From Sporolactobacillus sp. STSJ-5 (GTDB lineage: Bacteria; Bacillota; Bacilli; Bacillales; Sporolactobacillaceae): 56,499 nt of DNA. The DNA lies in the NCBI RefSeq assembly GCF_024385605.1, contig NZ_JANFOJ010000020.1, positions 1-56,499 of the forward strand, in the 5' to 3' direction. Numbering within the stretch: the stretch's first letter is position 1; each line of letters begins with the position of its first letter. Positions 1 to 8,016 of the stretch are shown one piece after another. Below the pieces are notes generated by a model. The model searched no databases. It worked only from the letters and a program-made list of their open reading frames with translations, and was not told the DNA's origin. Made by a program: the position numbers and the translations under genes.

Positions 1-130
1 AATCCAAGTGTCTTTGCTGCTCCTAGAACTAATGAGTCGCGCAGAAGGGACTAAACGATCTAAGTGTCTTTGCTGCTCCTAGAACTAATGAGTCGCGCAG
101 AAGGGATTAAACAATCCAAGTGTCTTTGCT
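1..130. repeat. 56-bp tandem direct repeat (2.3 copies)
   Basis: A 56-base unit is repeated head to tail: the block AAGTGTCTTTGCT begins at 6, 62 and 118. Copies 1 and 2 are nearly identical (differences around 1-5 and 51-61), and the third copy is partial, running into the end of the minus-strand gene. Read on the minus strand, each unit contains the last codons of that gene (Ser-Lys-Asp-Thr-Trp-Ile-Val-stop) followed by about 35 bases of 3' flank, so the gene's tail has been duplicated downstream. The array may continue to the left of the window. Confidence 0.9.
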
Positions 131-1534
131 TCCTCCGCCTTGCGACGAGTTAACAACGAGCGAACCCTTCGTCATGGCGACGCGAGTCAGTCCACCGGAA
201 ATAACAGAAATTTTCTTGCCCTGGATGATAAACGGGCGAAGATCGATGTGCCGATCTTCGATGTGGCCGTCGGTAAGTGTTGGAACGGCAGAAAGATTGA
301 TGGTCGGCTGAGCAATATATCGATCCGGATGTTCCAAAATCTTTTTCCGGAACAGGGCAACCTTCTCAGGCGTGGATTGCGGACCGATCAGCATGCCGTA
401 GCCGCCGGATAACGATGTTTCTTTGACCACCATTTTTTCCAATTGATCCAGAACGAATTCTCGGTCTTCTTTTTTCTCTAAATGATAGGTGGGAACATTT
501 TTCAATATCGGTTCTTCATGCAAATAATAGCGGATCATGTCCGGAACCTTGGTATAAACGGCTTTGTCATCAGCAACGCCCGTTCCCGGTGCATTGGCGA
601 TGGCCACATTTCCTGCTCGATAGGCGTTCATCAAACCGGCTACGCCAAGCAGTGAATTCGGGTTGAAGGCAAGCGGATCAAGAAAATCGTCATCAAGCCG
701 GCGATAGATCACGTCCACTTGTCTCAATCCCTCAATCGAATTAATGTACACTTTTTGGTCTACGACGCGCAGATCTGGTCCCTCGACGAGTTCGATGCCC
801 ATTTGCTGTGCCAGGAAAACATGTTCAAAATAGGCTGAATTGTATCGGCCCGGAGTCAAAAGGACAATGCAGGGATCCTGTTGATGATGCGGTGCCAGAT
901 CGTGCAGCGCTGTAAGCAGATCCTGAGTACCTTGCTCGATGCTTTGAACGTTTGAGGAAAAATAGAGTTCAGGGAAATAATGCATCATAAGCGAACGATT
1001 TTTAAACACATAAGAAAGACCGGACGGTGTCCGCAGGTTATCTTCAAGTACATAGTAGGCGCCGTGTTCATCACGGATCAGATCAATGCCCGAAAGAGCG
1101 ATATAGACATTCTCAGGCACTTCGACATTGGCCATTGCCGGCAAAAAATAGGGATTATTCACGATATGCTTTCTAGAGATCAAACCGTCCTTTATAATCT
1201 GCTGCTGCTGATAGACATCATGAATAAAATGATTCAGTGCACGTACTCGCTGTCTGAGTCCGGCGCTTAGTTTTTCCCAATCATCATGTGAAATAATTCG
1301 CGGTATGATGTCAAAAGGAATGATACGTTCACTTGCTTGATTTGCCGTGTACAGTTGAAAGGTAACGCCTTGACGCACCATCTGTTGTTTGATTTCTTTG
1401 GATCGATCCAAAAGCTCGTTCTCTCCAAGTGTCTGCAGACAATCAAATAATTTCTGATAGTGCGTCCTGATCCGACCGTCCGGCAGAAACATTTCATTAA
1501 AGCAGGTTGTTTTCGAATGGTCGATCGTAAACAT
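107..1534 (-). CDS. Circularly permuted ATP-grasp family protein (DUF404/DUF407 type)
   Basis: The 475-residue product has the length and C-terminal signature of the circularly permuted ATP-grasp family: a late VxSGGLTRVA segment followed by VVNSSQGGGSKDTW at the end. Family members are presumed carboxylate-amine/thiol ligases that make an amide bond at the expense of ATP, usually encoded beside an alpha-E (DUF403) protein and a transglutaminase-like protein; any such partner would lie left of the window. The start is ATG at 1534, preceded on the minus strand by an AAGGGAG ribosome-binding site. The gene points away from the rest of the window, which marks a synteny break relative to Bacillus subtilis. 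The natural substrate is unknown. Its last codons are duplicated in the tandem repeat beyond the stop. Confidence 0.85.
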   Translation of the reverse strand: MFTIDHSKTTCFNEMFLPDGRIRTHYQKLFDCLQTLGENELLDRSKEIKQQMVRQGVTFQLYTANQASERIIPFDIIPRIISHDDWEKLSAGLRQRVRALNHFIHDVYQQQQIIKDGLISRKHIVNNPYFLPAMANVEVPENVYIALSGIDLIRDEHGAYYVLEDNLRTPSGLSYVFKNRSLMMHYFPELYFSSNVQSIEQGTQDLLTALHDLAPHHQQDPCIVLLTPGRYNSAYFEHVFLAQQMGIELVEGPDLRVVDQKVYINSIEGLRQVDVIYRRLDDDFLDPLAFNPNSLLGVAGLMNAYRAGNVAIANAPGTGVADDKAVYTKVPDMIRYYLHEEPILKNVPTYHLEKKEDREFVLDQLEKMVVKETSLSGGYGMLIGPQSTPEKVALFRKKILEHPDRYIAQPTINLSAVPTLTDGHIEDRHIDLRPFIIQGKKISVISGGLTRVAMTKGSLVVNSSQGGGSKDTWIV

Positions 1535-1690
1535 GGCAAACTCGTCTCCCTTAAGGAGGGCTGTTGCGGCAATATTAGTTGTGCCGCAATGCGAACAGAC
1601 GCAAACCCAATGAATTTTATTGAATTTTTAAACACAGATATAAATAAAAGGACTTAAAGAAATTTAGGTAAGTGATCGGGTAAATAAAGG

Positions 1691-1840
1691 ATCTTTCGCT
1701 AAGTACGTGTACGTCCTGTACACAACGCGAAAGTCATCACCTCCTGTGAAAGTACATCCTATGAGCAACGTCGAAGCCACCGCAGCCTGCGGAAGTGCAT
1801 CTTGTAGCATATCCGGCATTTGGCCATCCCCGCGGGGACA
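1691..1840. repeat. Intergenic repeat family C, copy 1 (with a family D-like tail)
   Basis: The block contains CTTTCGCTAAGTACG, CGTCCTGTACACAACGCGAAAG, TCATCACCTCCTGTGAAAGTAC and GAGCAACGTCGAAGCCACCGC. These segments recur, diverged, at 21191-21310, 34221-34290 and 51031-51110. It is the only structure I see in the 554-base gap between the divergent ATP-grasp and gin genes. No convincing coding region is present in this gap; a few open frames here translate the repeat itself. Confidence 0.8.
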
Positions 1841-2088
1841 ATTAAATTTTCTAATAATTTTAATAAATTATAATCATTGTTCTACCATGCTGTCAATGCT
1901 TGTTAACCAGTGTGAATGATTAATTGTGAGCTTTTGTGCCACATACACGGGGCAAGCCCAAAAAACATACATTAGATAAAGCAGAGACGCACATCATTTT
2001 ATTAAAATAAGACGGGAAACTAGTTTGCTAGCTGATTGATGAATAGTTTTTGAATGAATGGAGAAACTGAGTGTGGAGGTGACGAAAG

Positions 2089-2340
2089 ATGGCAATGCGC
2101 GAATTGAATCAGGCGAAGGAAGCATGCTTGATTTGCGGACGCGAAGATGTTGAAGGTATTCATATCTGCAATCAACTAATCTGTGACTCTTGTCAGAAAA
2201 AAATTGTGGAAACCGATGTGACGGATTGGAAATACAAATTTTATATGAATAAATTAGCAAAGCTTCAGATCGGCCAAAAGGGACAGTTGATGGAAACAGC
2301 AGTGGGTCATGCAGGATCGGGAGGAGAAGCAGGCAAATGA
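2089..2340 (+). CDS. gin: Anti-sigma-G factor Gin (CsfB)
   Basis: The product has 83 residues and four cysteines in two CxxC pairs (CLIC near residue 14, CDSC near residue 36), matching the zinc-binding Gin/CsfB family. In Bacillus subtilis Gin dimers bind and inhibit sigma-G in the early forespore, and also sigma-E, keeping late compartment-specific regulators silent until the right stage. The gene sits where csfB is expected, upstream of yaaO and tmk. The start ATG at 2089 follows a strong GGAGGTG at 2075-2081. A rho-independent terminator overlaps the stop codon, so it is a single-gene unit. In B. subtilis csfB is transcribed by sigma-F; I do not find a convincing matching promoter. Confidence 0.88.
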   Translation: MAMRELNQAKEACLICGREDVEGIHICNQLICDSCQKKIVETDVTDWKYKFYMNKLAKLQIGQKGQLMETAVGHAGSGGEAGK

Positions 2341-2357
2341 TGATGCTTCTTTTTTTT
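2325..2357 (+). terminator. Rho-independent terminator after gin
   Basis: AGAAGCA at 2325-2331 pairs with TGCTTCT at 2344-2350 and is followed by an eight-base T run. The left arm lies inside the last codons of gin. Confidence 0.85.
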
Positions 2358-2599
2358 GCAATGAAGACGCATAATTATAATTACATCTTATTAATGAAAA
2401 ACCATGGACATTCCTTATATTCTAACCTCTGAAAGCCTAAGACAACAGCCCCAGACAGTAAGCAGAGTAGCAAAAGAGGCTCGAGACCCTTTCTATCCTC
2501 TCATATCAATGATTCATCTCTTCCAGCAAAATAAATGTATATTCGTATCCGACTTTTCTTTTTTCCTGCGTGATTGCTATTTTATGAGCGGCTCATTTT

Positions 2600-2608
2600 T
2601 GCTACACT
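2600..2608 (+). promoter_or_regulatory. Possible extended -10 promoter for the kinase operon
   Basis: TG-C-TACACT forms an extended -10 element 66 bases before the first kinase start. No good -35 hexamer is visible 16-18 bases upstream. The rest of the 2358-2673 gap is AT-rich. It holds a 68-codon open frame without a ribosome-binding site, which I do not regard as a gene. Confidence 0.4.
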
Positions 2609-2673
2609 GAATGCAAAGGGGGGCCTCCCGCATTATGGAGAAGAGGTTCTCTAGTAGTACGGAGGTGCGGGCA

Positions 2674-4740
2674 GTGGCTGTCAATTCAAAACTAAGAAAA
2701 CGGATGATGCCTTTGGCAAGTCTGGTTTTTTCCCTGCTCGCGGCGATGGTTCTGTTAACGATTAGGCGTCAAAGCAGCGACCCGATTCTCGACAATGTCC
2801 TTCCTTTTTTCTTTTTCCTTTTTTGTTTTAGCCTTGGACTCTATTTATGGTTCATGAATAAGCGTGCGAAAGGCGAACGTACGCTGATCCTGTGTTTAGC
2901 GGATATCAGCCTGTTATGGCTTGCATGGGGTGCCGGCCGTACGCAACACGAACGTTTTTTTTGCCTTATTCTCTATCTAGTTATCTTTTATTCTGCACTT
3001 ATCTTGTTCATGCAGGTGCTTCAAAACTATTTTTCCTATTGGGGCCTTAACTGGATGTCCGGAAAAGTCAAAATTGCCCTGATCGGCAGCGCTGCATCAA
3101 CGTTTGTGCTCTTTGTGTTTGCAAGCATGACACATTATGCAGGTGTACGATCATTAGGTATGCTTTTTGTGGCGGCAGTGATGATTCTTGCGATTGTCTT
3201 GGCTATTCACGCTTCCAGACACTATAATGAACCCGCGCACAGGCCGATGCTGCAGACACTACTGCTGGGCTTGGTGGTTTCATTGATTCCCAATCTTGTG
3301 CTGTCGATTATTCCTTCAATTATTCAAGATGAGTTCATTTTTCGTCCGCTCGCGGGCATTTTTCTATTCATACTGCCCCTTGTCCTTTTTTATATGATCG
3401 TCTCTGACCGCTTCTTGGATCCTGCCTTTGTAACGACTAGCGTCATTTACTGTGCGATGATCGCGGCACCGTCATCTTTTTTACTTGGAACAGCCTTTTA
3501 TGCACTGAACAGATGGAATTTAATTACCTATGACGGTGTTAATGATTACCGCTTCGTTATTGTTTCTTTTTTTGCCATCTTTATGATTCTTTATATAAAG
3601 CAATACCTGGATTATTCACTCAGGAAGAGACTTTATCCCAAACAGCAGGATGCGCAAACGAGTATAAACAGATTTTTGCAATGGATGAAAACGGATTATG
3701 ATTTGGGAGATATCGACAGAATTATCAAACGGGAGATGGAGGCAACCCTGCCTGTGGAAGACGTCCGCATGTCACGGACCGAACATAATGAATCAATGAT
3801 GGGGACGTTTGACACAGAAAACGACTCAGCAACCAATCAGACAAAGGAGGGTCTGGGCAAGCTCTTCGCGACTCAAGATGGATTCCGTATTTTGCTGTAC
3901 GAGAATGTCCGTAGAAAAATTGTGCTTATGGGTAAATGGAAAATGCCAAGGAGGCGGTTAAACCCCGATGAACGTGTCTGGTTGGAGACGTTAATTAATT
4001 ATATACAGATCGTCATTGAAAATTTGGCAAATACAAAGGATATGCTGGAAAACCTGGAAGGTTCCTCCGTCTTAAGTACATCCGTGCCGCTCACCGTTAA
4101 AAAAATGATGCTGCGCATCTCAGAACGTGAGCGATGGAAGCTGTCGCGCAGTCTTCATGATCAGAATATGCAGGATCAGCTTGATATTGCCCGTCAGCTT
4201 GATGCATGGGGGGCAGGCGCCGATAATCCGGAGTCAAAGGCGCTGATGGTGAAGTTTCGCGAGCAGATTCTGGACAGCATCTATGTGCTACGTCAGGTGA
4301 TCAATGATCTTCATCCGGAGTTTATCTATCGAACGGGTCTTAGAACAGCACTTATTGAACTCTTTAATAAAGTGAATTTGCGAGCCGATTTTACACTTCG
4401 CTGGGCGGTTGACGAACACTTGGACGGATTTCAGCGTGAATGGGAAATGGCCGTTTATCGTGTGGTTCAGGAGCTTTTAAATAATGCGCGAAAACATTCG
4501 CATGCCCGTCTTGTTACGTTAAGTCTGAAAAAAGAAGGCAGTCTGTTTACGCTGAATTATGCTGACGATGGCGTTGGCCTGGATGTCGCTAAAATCGGCA
4601 AATCCTTCGGAACAATGGGTTTTCCGGGGATGATCGGTCGAGTAGAAGGTCTTGGCGGGCGCATTAATATTCGCTCGGAAAAAGGAAAGGGCGTAGAGAT
4701 TATCATGCAATGGACAAGCAAAGAGGTCTATGCCGGATGA
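2674..4740 (+). CDS. ComP-like polytopic sensor histidine kinase (kinase 1)
   Basis: A 688-residue membrane histidine kinase of the HisKA_3/NarL-DegS class. The first ~310 residues contain roughly ten hydrophobic helices, followed by a cytoplasmic linker, the phosphoacceptor region SRSLHDQNMQDQ with His495, and a HATPase_c domain with N-box QELLNNARKHS, D-box DDGVGLD and a glycine-rich G-box near the C-terminus. The organisation and the LHDxxxQDQ motif resemble Bacillus ComP, but the amino-terminal PDZ-like segment seen in ComP and in the next gene is absent. GTG at 2674 is chosen as start because GGAGGTG lies 7 bases upstream; an upstream in-frame extension lacks such a site. The stop overlaps the next gene's ATG (ATGA), indicating coupled translation. 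The ligand is unknown. Confidence 0.85.
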   Translation: MAVNSKLRKRMMPLASLVFSLLAAMVLLTIRRQSSDPILDNVLPFFFFLFCFSLGLYLWFMNKRAKGERTLILCLADISLLWLAWGAGRTQHERFFCLILYLVIFYSALILFMQVLQNYFSYWGLNWMSGKVKIALIGSAASTFVLFVFASMTHYAGVRSLGMLFVAAVMILAIVLAIHASRHYNEPAHRPMLQTLLLGLVVSLIPNLVLSIIPSIIQDEFIFRPLAGIFLFILPLVLFYMIVSDRFLDPAFVTTSVIYCAMIAAPSSFLLGTAFYALNRWNLITYDGVNDYRFVIVSFFAIFMILYIKQYLDYSLRKRLYPKQQDAQTSINRFLQWMKTDYDLGDIDRIIKREMEATLPVEDVRMSRTEHNESMMGTFDTENDSATNQTKEGLGKLFATQDGFRILLYENVRRKIVLMGKWKMPRRRLNPDERVWLETLINYIQIVIENLANTKDMLENLEGSSVLSTSVPLTVKKMMLRISERERWKLSRSLHDQNMQDQLDIARQLDAWGAGADNPESKALMVKFREQILDSIYVLRQVINDLHPEFIYRTGLRTALIELFNKVNLRADFTLRWAVDEHLDGFQREWEMAVYRVVQELLNNARKHSHARLVTLSLKKEGSLFTLNYADDGVGLDVAKIGKSFGTMGFPGMIGRVEGLGGRINIRSEKGKGVEIIMQWTSKEVYAG

Positions 4741-7070
4741 CTGTGAGAGAGGCGGGACACATGATTAATAACATTTGGAAACAATGGAGGCGCTCCATTC
4801 TGTTTCTAGCTGCGCTTATCTATGCGCTGACTCTTGCCGCTCACTTTATGTGGGTTATTCTTGATCGGCCGTATGTCGGTATCTATACCGTGCAAGAGGA
4901 CAATCAGATCAAGGTCAGCGCCGTTGCTCCCTACAGTTGGGCCGAATCTGCGGGTGTGCGAACGGGTGATGTCATTTTAAACGTTGATGGCAGGCAGCCG
5001 GAAGATAACAGAAACATCACAACCTTTGGTATGGTTGGACAGGCAAAACAGGTCACTGTGGCGAGAGGTGCAGTTGTTCGCAACCTTAACATTGACAACG
5101 GTGCATCCGAATGGGCACTTCTTTTCTATTTAATTATCCCGCTCGCCTTTTTTGCAACGTGTTTTGTAGCGGTTTTGTTCCTTTATTTGCGCAAAGAAAG
5201 CAGTCCCGTGGTGCGTATCTTGATTGCACTACTGATCACGGTTAGTCCGGTGCTGTTTGAGATGTCGGCTAACGCCCGGCATGATAGCTGGAGCTTGCGG
5301 CTGACTAGTGTGGCAATCGTATTCACACTAATTTTTCTCGTACACTTTCTTCGTAATTATTTTTCGGTGTGCGGATTTCTTCTCGTGTCCAACTGGCTGC
5401 TTGGCTGTCTCTACCTGTGCGGGACGTTGATCGTCATCAACAGCTGTTTTTTTACCTCGAGAGAAGTCAGTGCCTATTATCAGCAAGAATTGGTCTTTTC
5501 CGTTTTCGTGTTCGGATTGTTGTGCATTCAGTTAACGCGGCTCTATTATCAGATTCGGGCATCTGAATACGGCCGTATCATTCATTTGCTGATGGCTGGC
5601 TTTTTTCTTGCGTTATTTCCATTTGTTGCGCTTTATGCGCTCCCAAATATGTTCATTGGGACATCATTAGTCCCTGTAGAGTGGACAACACCATGGATGA
5701 TCATGCTTCCTGTTACTCTGTGCTATATCGTCTTGTCCTCAGCACTGATCGACATGTCCTTTTATATTGGGCAATTCGGCTATTACTGTGCATTGAGTTT
5801 CGCAATTACATTGCTGATTTTGATCAGCTTTCTCGGATTGGTACAGCGGCATATAACTGAGAGTCCGGCGGATGTAGCCAGGCTCGGGGCACTATGCTTT
5901 GTCGTTGGACTGATTATTTTTTATATCAAAGAGTACACCGATTACCATTTGATTCAGTTTCTTCATCCAAAGCGCAGAAGGCGACAGGAAACGCTGAATC
6001 GGTTTCTGCAGAAATCCAAGACCGAGTACACACTTCGTCATGTTGACTTAATGCTGCGGCGTGCTGTTTTGTCTCAGCTCCCGGTTGAAGAAACGGCACT
6101 TTTTCTTGTGAATTCGAAAGGCCGGATGCGTCAAGTGAATAAAAAGACAACGTTGTTGATGCGTCACATGCCGATCATTGCTGATCATGATTTTGATTTA
6201 AAGAAAAGCAATATTGGATTTACCGTTTTGCTTAAAGATGATAAAACCAATAAAGTTGTACTTGTCGGAAAGTGGATGAAGCCGGGGCGTAGTCTTAATC
6301 TTGATGAAAATATGTGGCTTGAGACATTGGTGAGCTACGCACGGGTCGTTATCGATAATCTCTATAAAACGGAAGGACTCTTGCAAGCCTTTCATCATCT
6401 CGAGAATGATCGCAAAAGAATTCCACATGCCATGAATCGATGGCTGTTCTCCATTTCAGAACAAGAAAGAGCGCATTTATCAAGGGATATGCATGATACA
6501 AATATTCAGGATCAATTGGCGATTGCCCGCGAAATCGATGCGGCGGTTAAAAAGATTCATCATCCGGAGACCGTCAGAAAGCTCAGCTATATTCGCGAAC
6601 GCATTCTCGATAATACTGAAGAAATGCGCAAAATGATTCGAGAATGGTATCCGGCAGATATTTTCAACGGAAAATTGGAAAATGCGCTCGATGTGTTATT
6701 TCAACGAGTCAATCTGTCGGCAGACTTTCATTTGGAAACGCACCTTGCCGATATACCCCATGGACTCTCCAAAGAAATGGTACTCTGTCTTTATCGAGCG
6801 ATTCAGGAATTGCTGCACAATGCCATGAACCATGCGCGAGCGTCCAGAGTTCGATTGGATCTTTCTTTTGAAGAGGACAGCTGTCTGCTCTGCTATCAAG
6901 ATGATGGTGCCGGTTTGGCCAATACTGCTATTGATCCTTTTTTCAGTACTACAGGATTGACCGGAATAATGAGCAGGGTTGAAGGTCTGAATGGGAACGT
7001 CTTGTTCAGAGAAAGAAAAATTGAGGGAACAGATGGAGGATTATCTGTGCAAATTCATCTGCCTATTTAA
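4737..7070 (+). CDS. ComP-like sensor histidine kinase with N-terminal PDZ-like domain (kinase 2)
   Basis: The product is 777 residues. After one amino-terminal membrane helix comes a PDZ-like segment containing SAGVRTGDVILNVDG, as in the extracytoplasmic part of Bacillus ComP. About eight further membrane helices follow, then the H-box SRDMHDTNIQDQ (His586) and a HATPase_c domain (QELLHNAMNHA, DDGAGL, GLTGIMSRVEGLNG). All catalytic boxes are present, so it should be active. It is a paralogue of kinase 1 in tandem. The ATG at 4737 overlaps the stop of kinase 1; ATG at 4761, preceded by GAGAGG, is an alternative start. In B. subtilis ComP senses the ComX pheromone, but no comQ/comX pair is seen here, so the signal is unknown. 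Confidence 0.87.
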   Translation: MTVREAGHMINNIWKQWRRSILFLAALIYALTLAAHFMWVILDRPYVGIYTVQEDNQIKVSAVAPYSWAESAGVRTGDVILNVDGRQPEDNRNITTFGMVGQAKQVTVARGAVVRNLNIDNGASEWALLFYLIIPLAFFATCFVAVLFLYLRKESSPVVRILIALLITVSPVLFEMSANARHDSWSLRLTSVAIVFTLIFLVHFLRNYFSVCGFLLVSNWLLGCLYLCGTLIVINSCFFTSREVSAYYQQELVFSVFVFGLLCIQLTRLYYQIRASEYGRIIHLLMAGFFLALFPFVALYALPNMFIGTSLVPVEWTTPWMIMLPVTLCYIVLSSALIDMSFYIGQFGYYCALSFAITLLILISFLGLVQRHITESPADVARLGALCFVVGLIIFYIKEYTDYHLIQFLHPKRRRRQETLNRFLQKSKTEYTLRHVDLMLRRAVLSQLPVEETALFLVNSKGRMRQVNKKTTLLMRHMPIIADHDFDLKKSNIGFTVLLKDDKTNKVVLVGKWMKPGRSLNLDENMWLETLVSYARVVIDNLYKTEGLLQAFHHLENDRKRIPHAMNRWLFSISEQERAHLSRDMHDTNIQDQLAIAREIDAAVKKIHHPETVRKLSYIRERILDNTEEMRKMIREWYPADIFNGKLENALDVLFQRVNLSADFHLETHLADIPHGLSKEMVLCLYRAIQELLHNAMNHARASRVRLDLSFEEDSCLLCYQDDGAGLANTAIDPFFSTTGLTGIMSRVEGLNGNVLFRERKIEGTDGGLSVQIHLPI

Positions 7071-7090
7071 CAAGAAAAGAAAGTCGGATT

Positions 7091-7165
7091 AGGAAACCAG
7101 ACACGAAAGCGCGAGACCCGGCTGATACGAGCATGTATGAGCTCGCGGTGCGTCCGCGACAGCGA
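7091..7165. repeat. Intergenic repeat family A, copy 1
   Basis: The segment GGAAACCAGACACGAAAGCG-CGAGAC matches 20812-20840 almost exactly, and GCTCGCGGTGCGTCCGCG matches 34109-34126. It sits between the stop of kinase 2 and the ribosome-binding site of the response regulator, a position where an operon would normally be tight. Confidence 0.75.
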
Positions 7166-7199
7166 GCGGCTGGAGTGTCACTTAAGGGAGTTGGAATCT

Positions 7200-7874
7200 A
7201 TGACATCAATATTAGTAATTGACGATCATGCAGTAGTTGCAAGCGGAACAAAAGCGGTGCTGAAAAACGCAGGTTTTGAAGTCGATACGGAGCAGTCGGC
7301 AAAAATGATTCAAGCCATTTTAAAGAAAAAGAGCTACGATCTCTTCTTAGTGGATCTTAATATGCCAGATATGGACGGTATGGCAACAGCCGACTTAATT
7401 TTAGATCTGGATCCCGATGCCAAGATCATTATTTACACAGGTTATGAAACAGAAATCGAGCCACTTTTTGCATCCATGATTCAACGAGGCATTGCAGGTG
7501 TTGTCAGTAAATCAGCCTCCATCGATTCGCTCATTGCTGCACTGCATGCGGCACTCCGTGATGAGGTGCTGCTCCCGGTCTGGCTTTTCCAGCGCCTGCA
7601 GGTCGCTGATGCAGCGCGAACAGGAAGGGCAAAAGTGCATTTAAATCAAAATGAGCGAGCTATTCTTTCTGCAGTGATGCGTGGCGAGACCAATCGCGAA
7701 ATCGCTCAAAATTTATTGATTGGTCAGAGAACCGTTGAAAAGCATCTGACCGGCATCTTTCAAAAACTAGGTGTCCATTCACGAATTGAAGCCGTTGAAA
7801 AAGTCAACGAGCTGGGAATCGGGAATGAACTCCATAGAACAAGAGCTGCCCAACAGACGAAAACAAACAGGTAA
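7200..7874 (+). CDS. ComA-like LuxR/NarL-family response regulator
   Basis: A 224-residue regulator with an amino-terminal receiver (acidic pair in VIDDHAVV, phosphoacceptor Asp52 in VDLNMPDMDG, conserved Lys in VSKSAS) and a carboxy-terminal LuxR-type helix-turn-helix (ETNREIAQNLLIGQRTVEKHL). The receiver segments IDDHxxxxxGTK and KIIIYTGYE closely resemble Bacillus ComA. The ATG at 7200 has AAGGGAG 9 bases upstream. It is encoded directly after two ComP-like kinases and is their likely common phosphorylation target. About 30 bases beyond its stop is an array of ComA-box-like dyads, which suggests that it controls the next gene. Competence or surfactin-like roles cannot be inferred. Confidence 0.88.
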   Translation: MTSILVIDDHAVVASGTKAVLKNAGFEVDTEQSAKMIQAILKKKSYDLFLVDLNMPDMDGMATADLILDLDPDAKIIIYTGYETEIEPLFASMIQRGIAGVVSKSASIDSLIAALHAALRDEVLLPVWLFQRLQVADAARTGRAKVHLNQNERAILSAVMRGETNREIAQNLLIGQRTVEKHLTGIFQKLGVHSRIEAVEKVNELGIGNELHRTRAAQQTKTNR

Positions 7875-7903
7875 CAGTCAAAATCCTCTCTTTTTTCAAA
7901 TAA

Positions 7904-7960
7904 TGCGTGATACCGCATCAAAAATGCGTGATCACGCATCAAAAATGCGCGTTTATGCGG
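7904..7960 (+). promoter_or_regulatory. Array of ComA-box-like 16-bp dyads
   Basis: Three phased elements share the left arm ATGCG. Site 1 (7904-7919) is ATGCGTGATACCGCAT, site 2 (7924-7939) is ATGCGTGATCACGCAT, a perfect 16-bp palindrome, and site 3 (7945-7960) keeps only the left arm. Centres are 20 and 21 bases apart, so all lie on one face of the helix. The known B. subtilis ComA site is a 16-bp dyad TTGCGG-N4-CCGCAA with additional half sites. The match in length, arm sequence and spacing, next to a ComA-like gene, makes this a likely operator. Site 2 is centred about 50 bases before the predicted start of transcription for the VanZ-like gene, a normal activator position. Confidence 0.65.
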
Positions 7961-7969
7961 CCTAATCTA

Positions 7970-7975
7970 TATTAT
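7970..7975 (+). promoter_or_regulatory. -10 element for the VanZ-like gene
   Basis: TATTAT lies at a suitable distance from the gene start at 8014/8017. No -35 consensus is present 17 bases upstream, which fits a promoter that needs the upstream-bound activator. Confidence 0.45.
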
Positions 7976-8016
7976 GATGGGTACAAAGAAAAATGTAGGC
8001 GAGAGGTGGCGACTTG

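Noticed and set aside
140-412. Plus-strand open frames opposite the ATP-grasp gene
   Set aside because: They are shadows of a clearly conserved minus-strand coding region and lack ribosome-binding sites.
2041-2069. Sigma-F-like promoter (GAATA, 14 bases, GGAGAAACTG) before gin
   Set aside because: The -10 element fits the sigma-F pattern well, but transcription would start at the ribosome-binding site itself (GGAGG at 2075), leaving no usable leader.
2404-2610. 68-codon open frame upstream of the kinases as a possible pheromone precursor
   Set aside because: No ribosome-binding site, no secretion signal or repeat of a peptide, and no similarity to ComX-type precursors that I can recognise.
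7904-7960. The phased dyads as a short CRISPR-like array
   Set aside because: Units are only ~20 bases, there are no unique spacers of typical length, and no cas genes are nearby.
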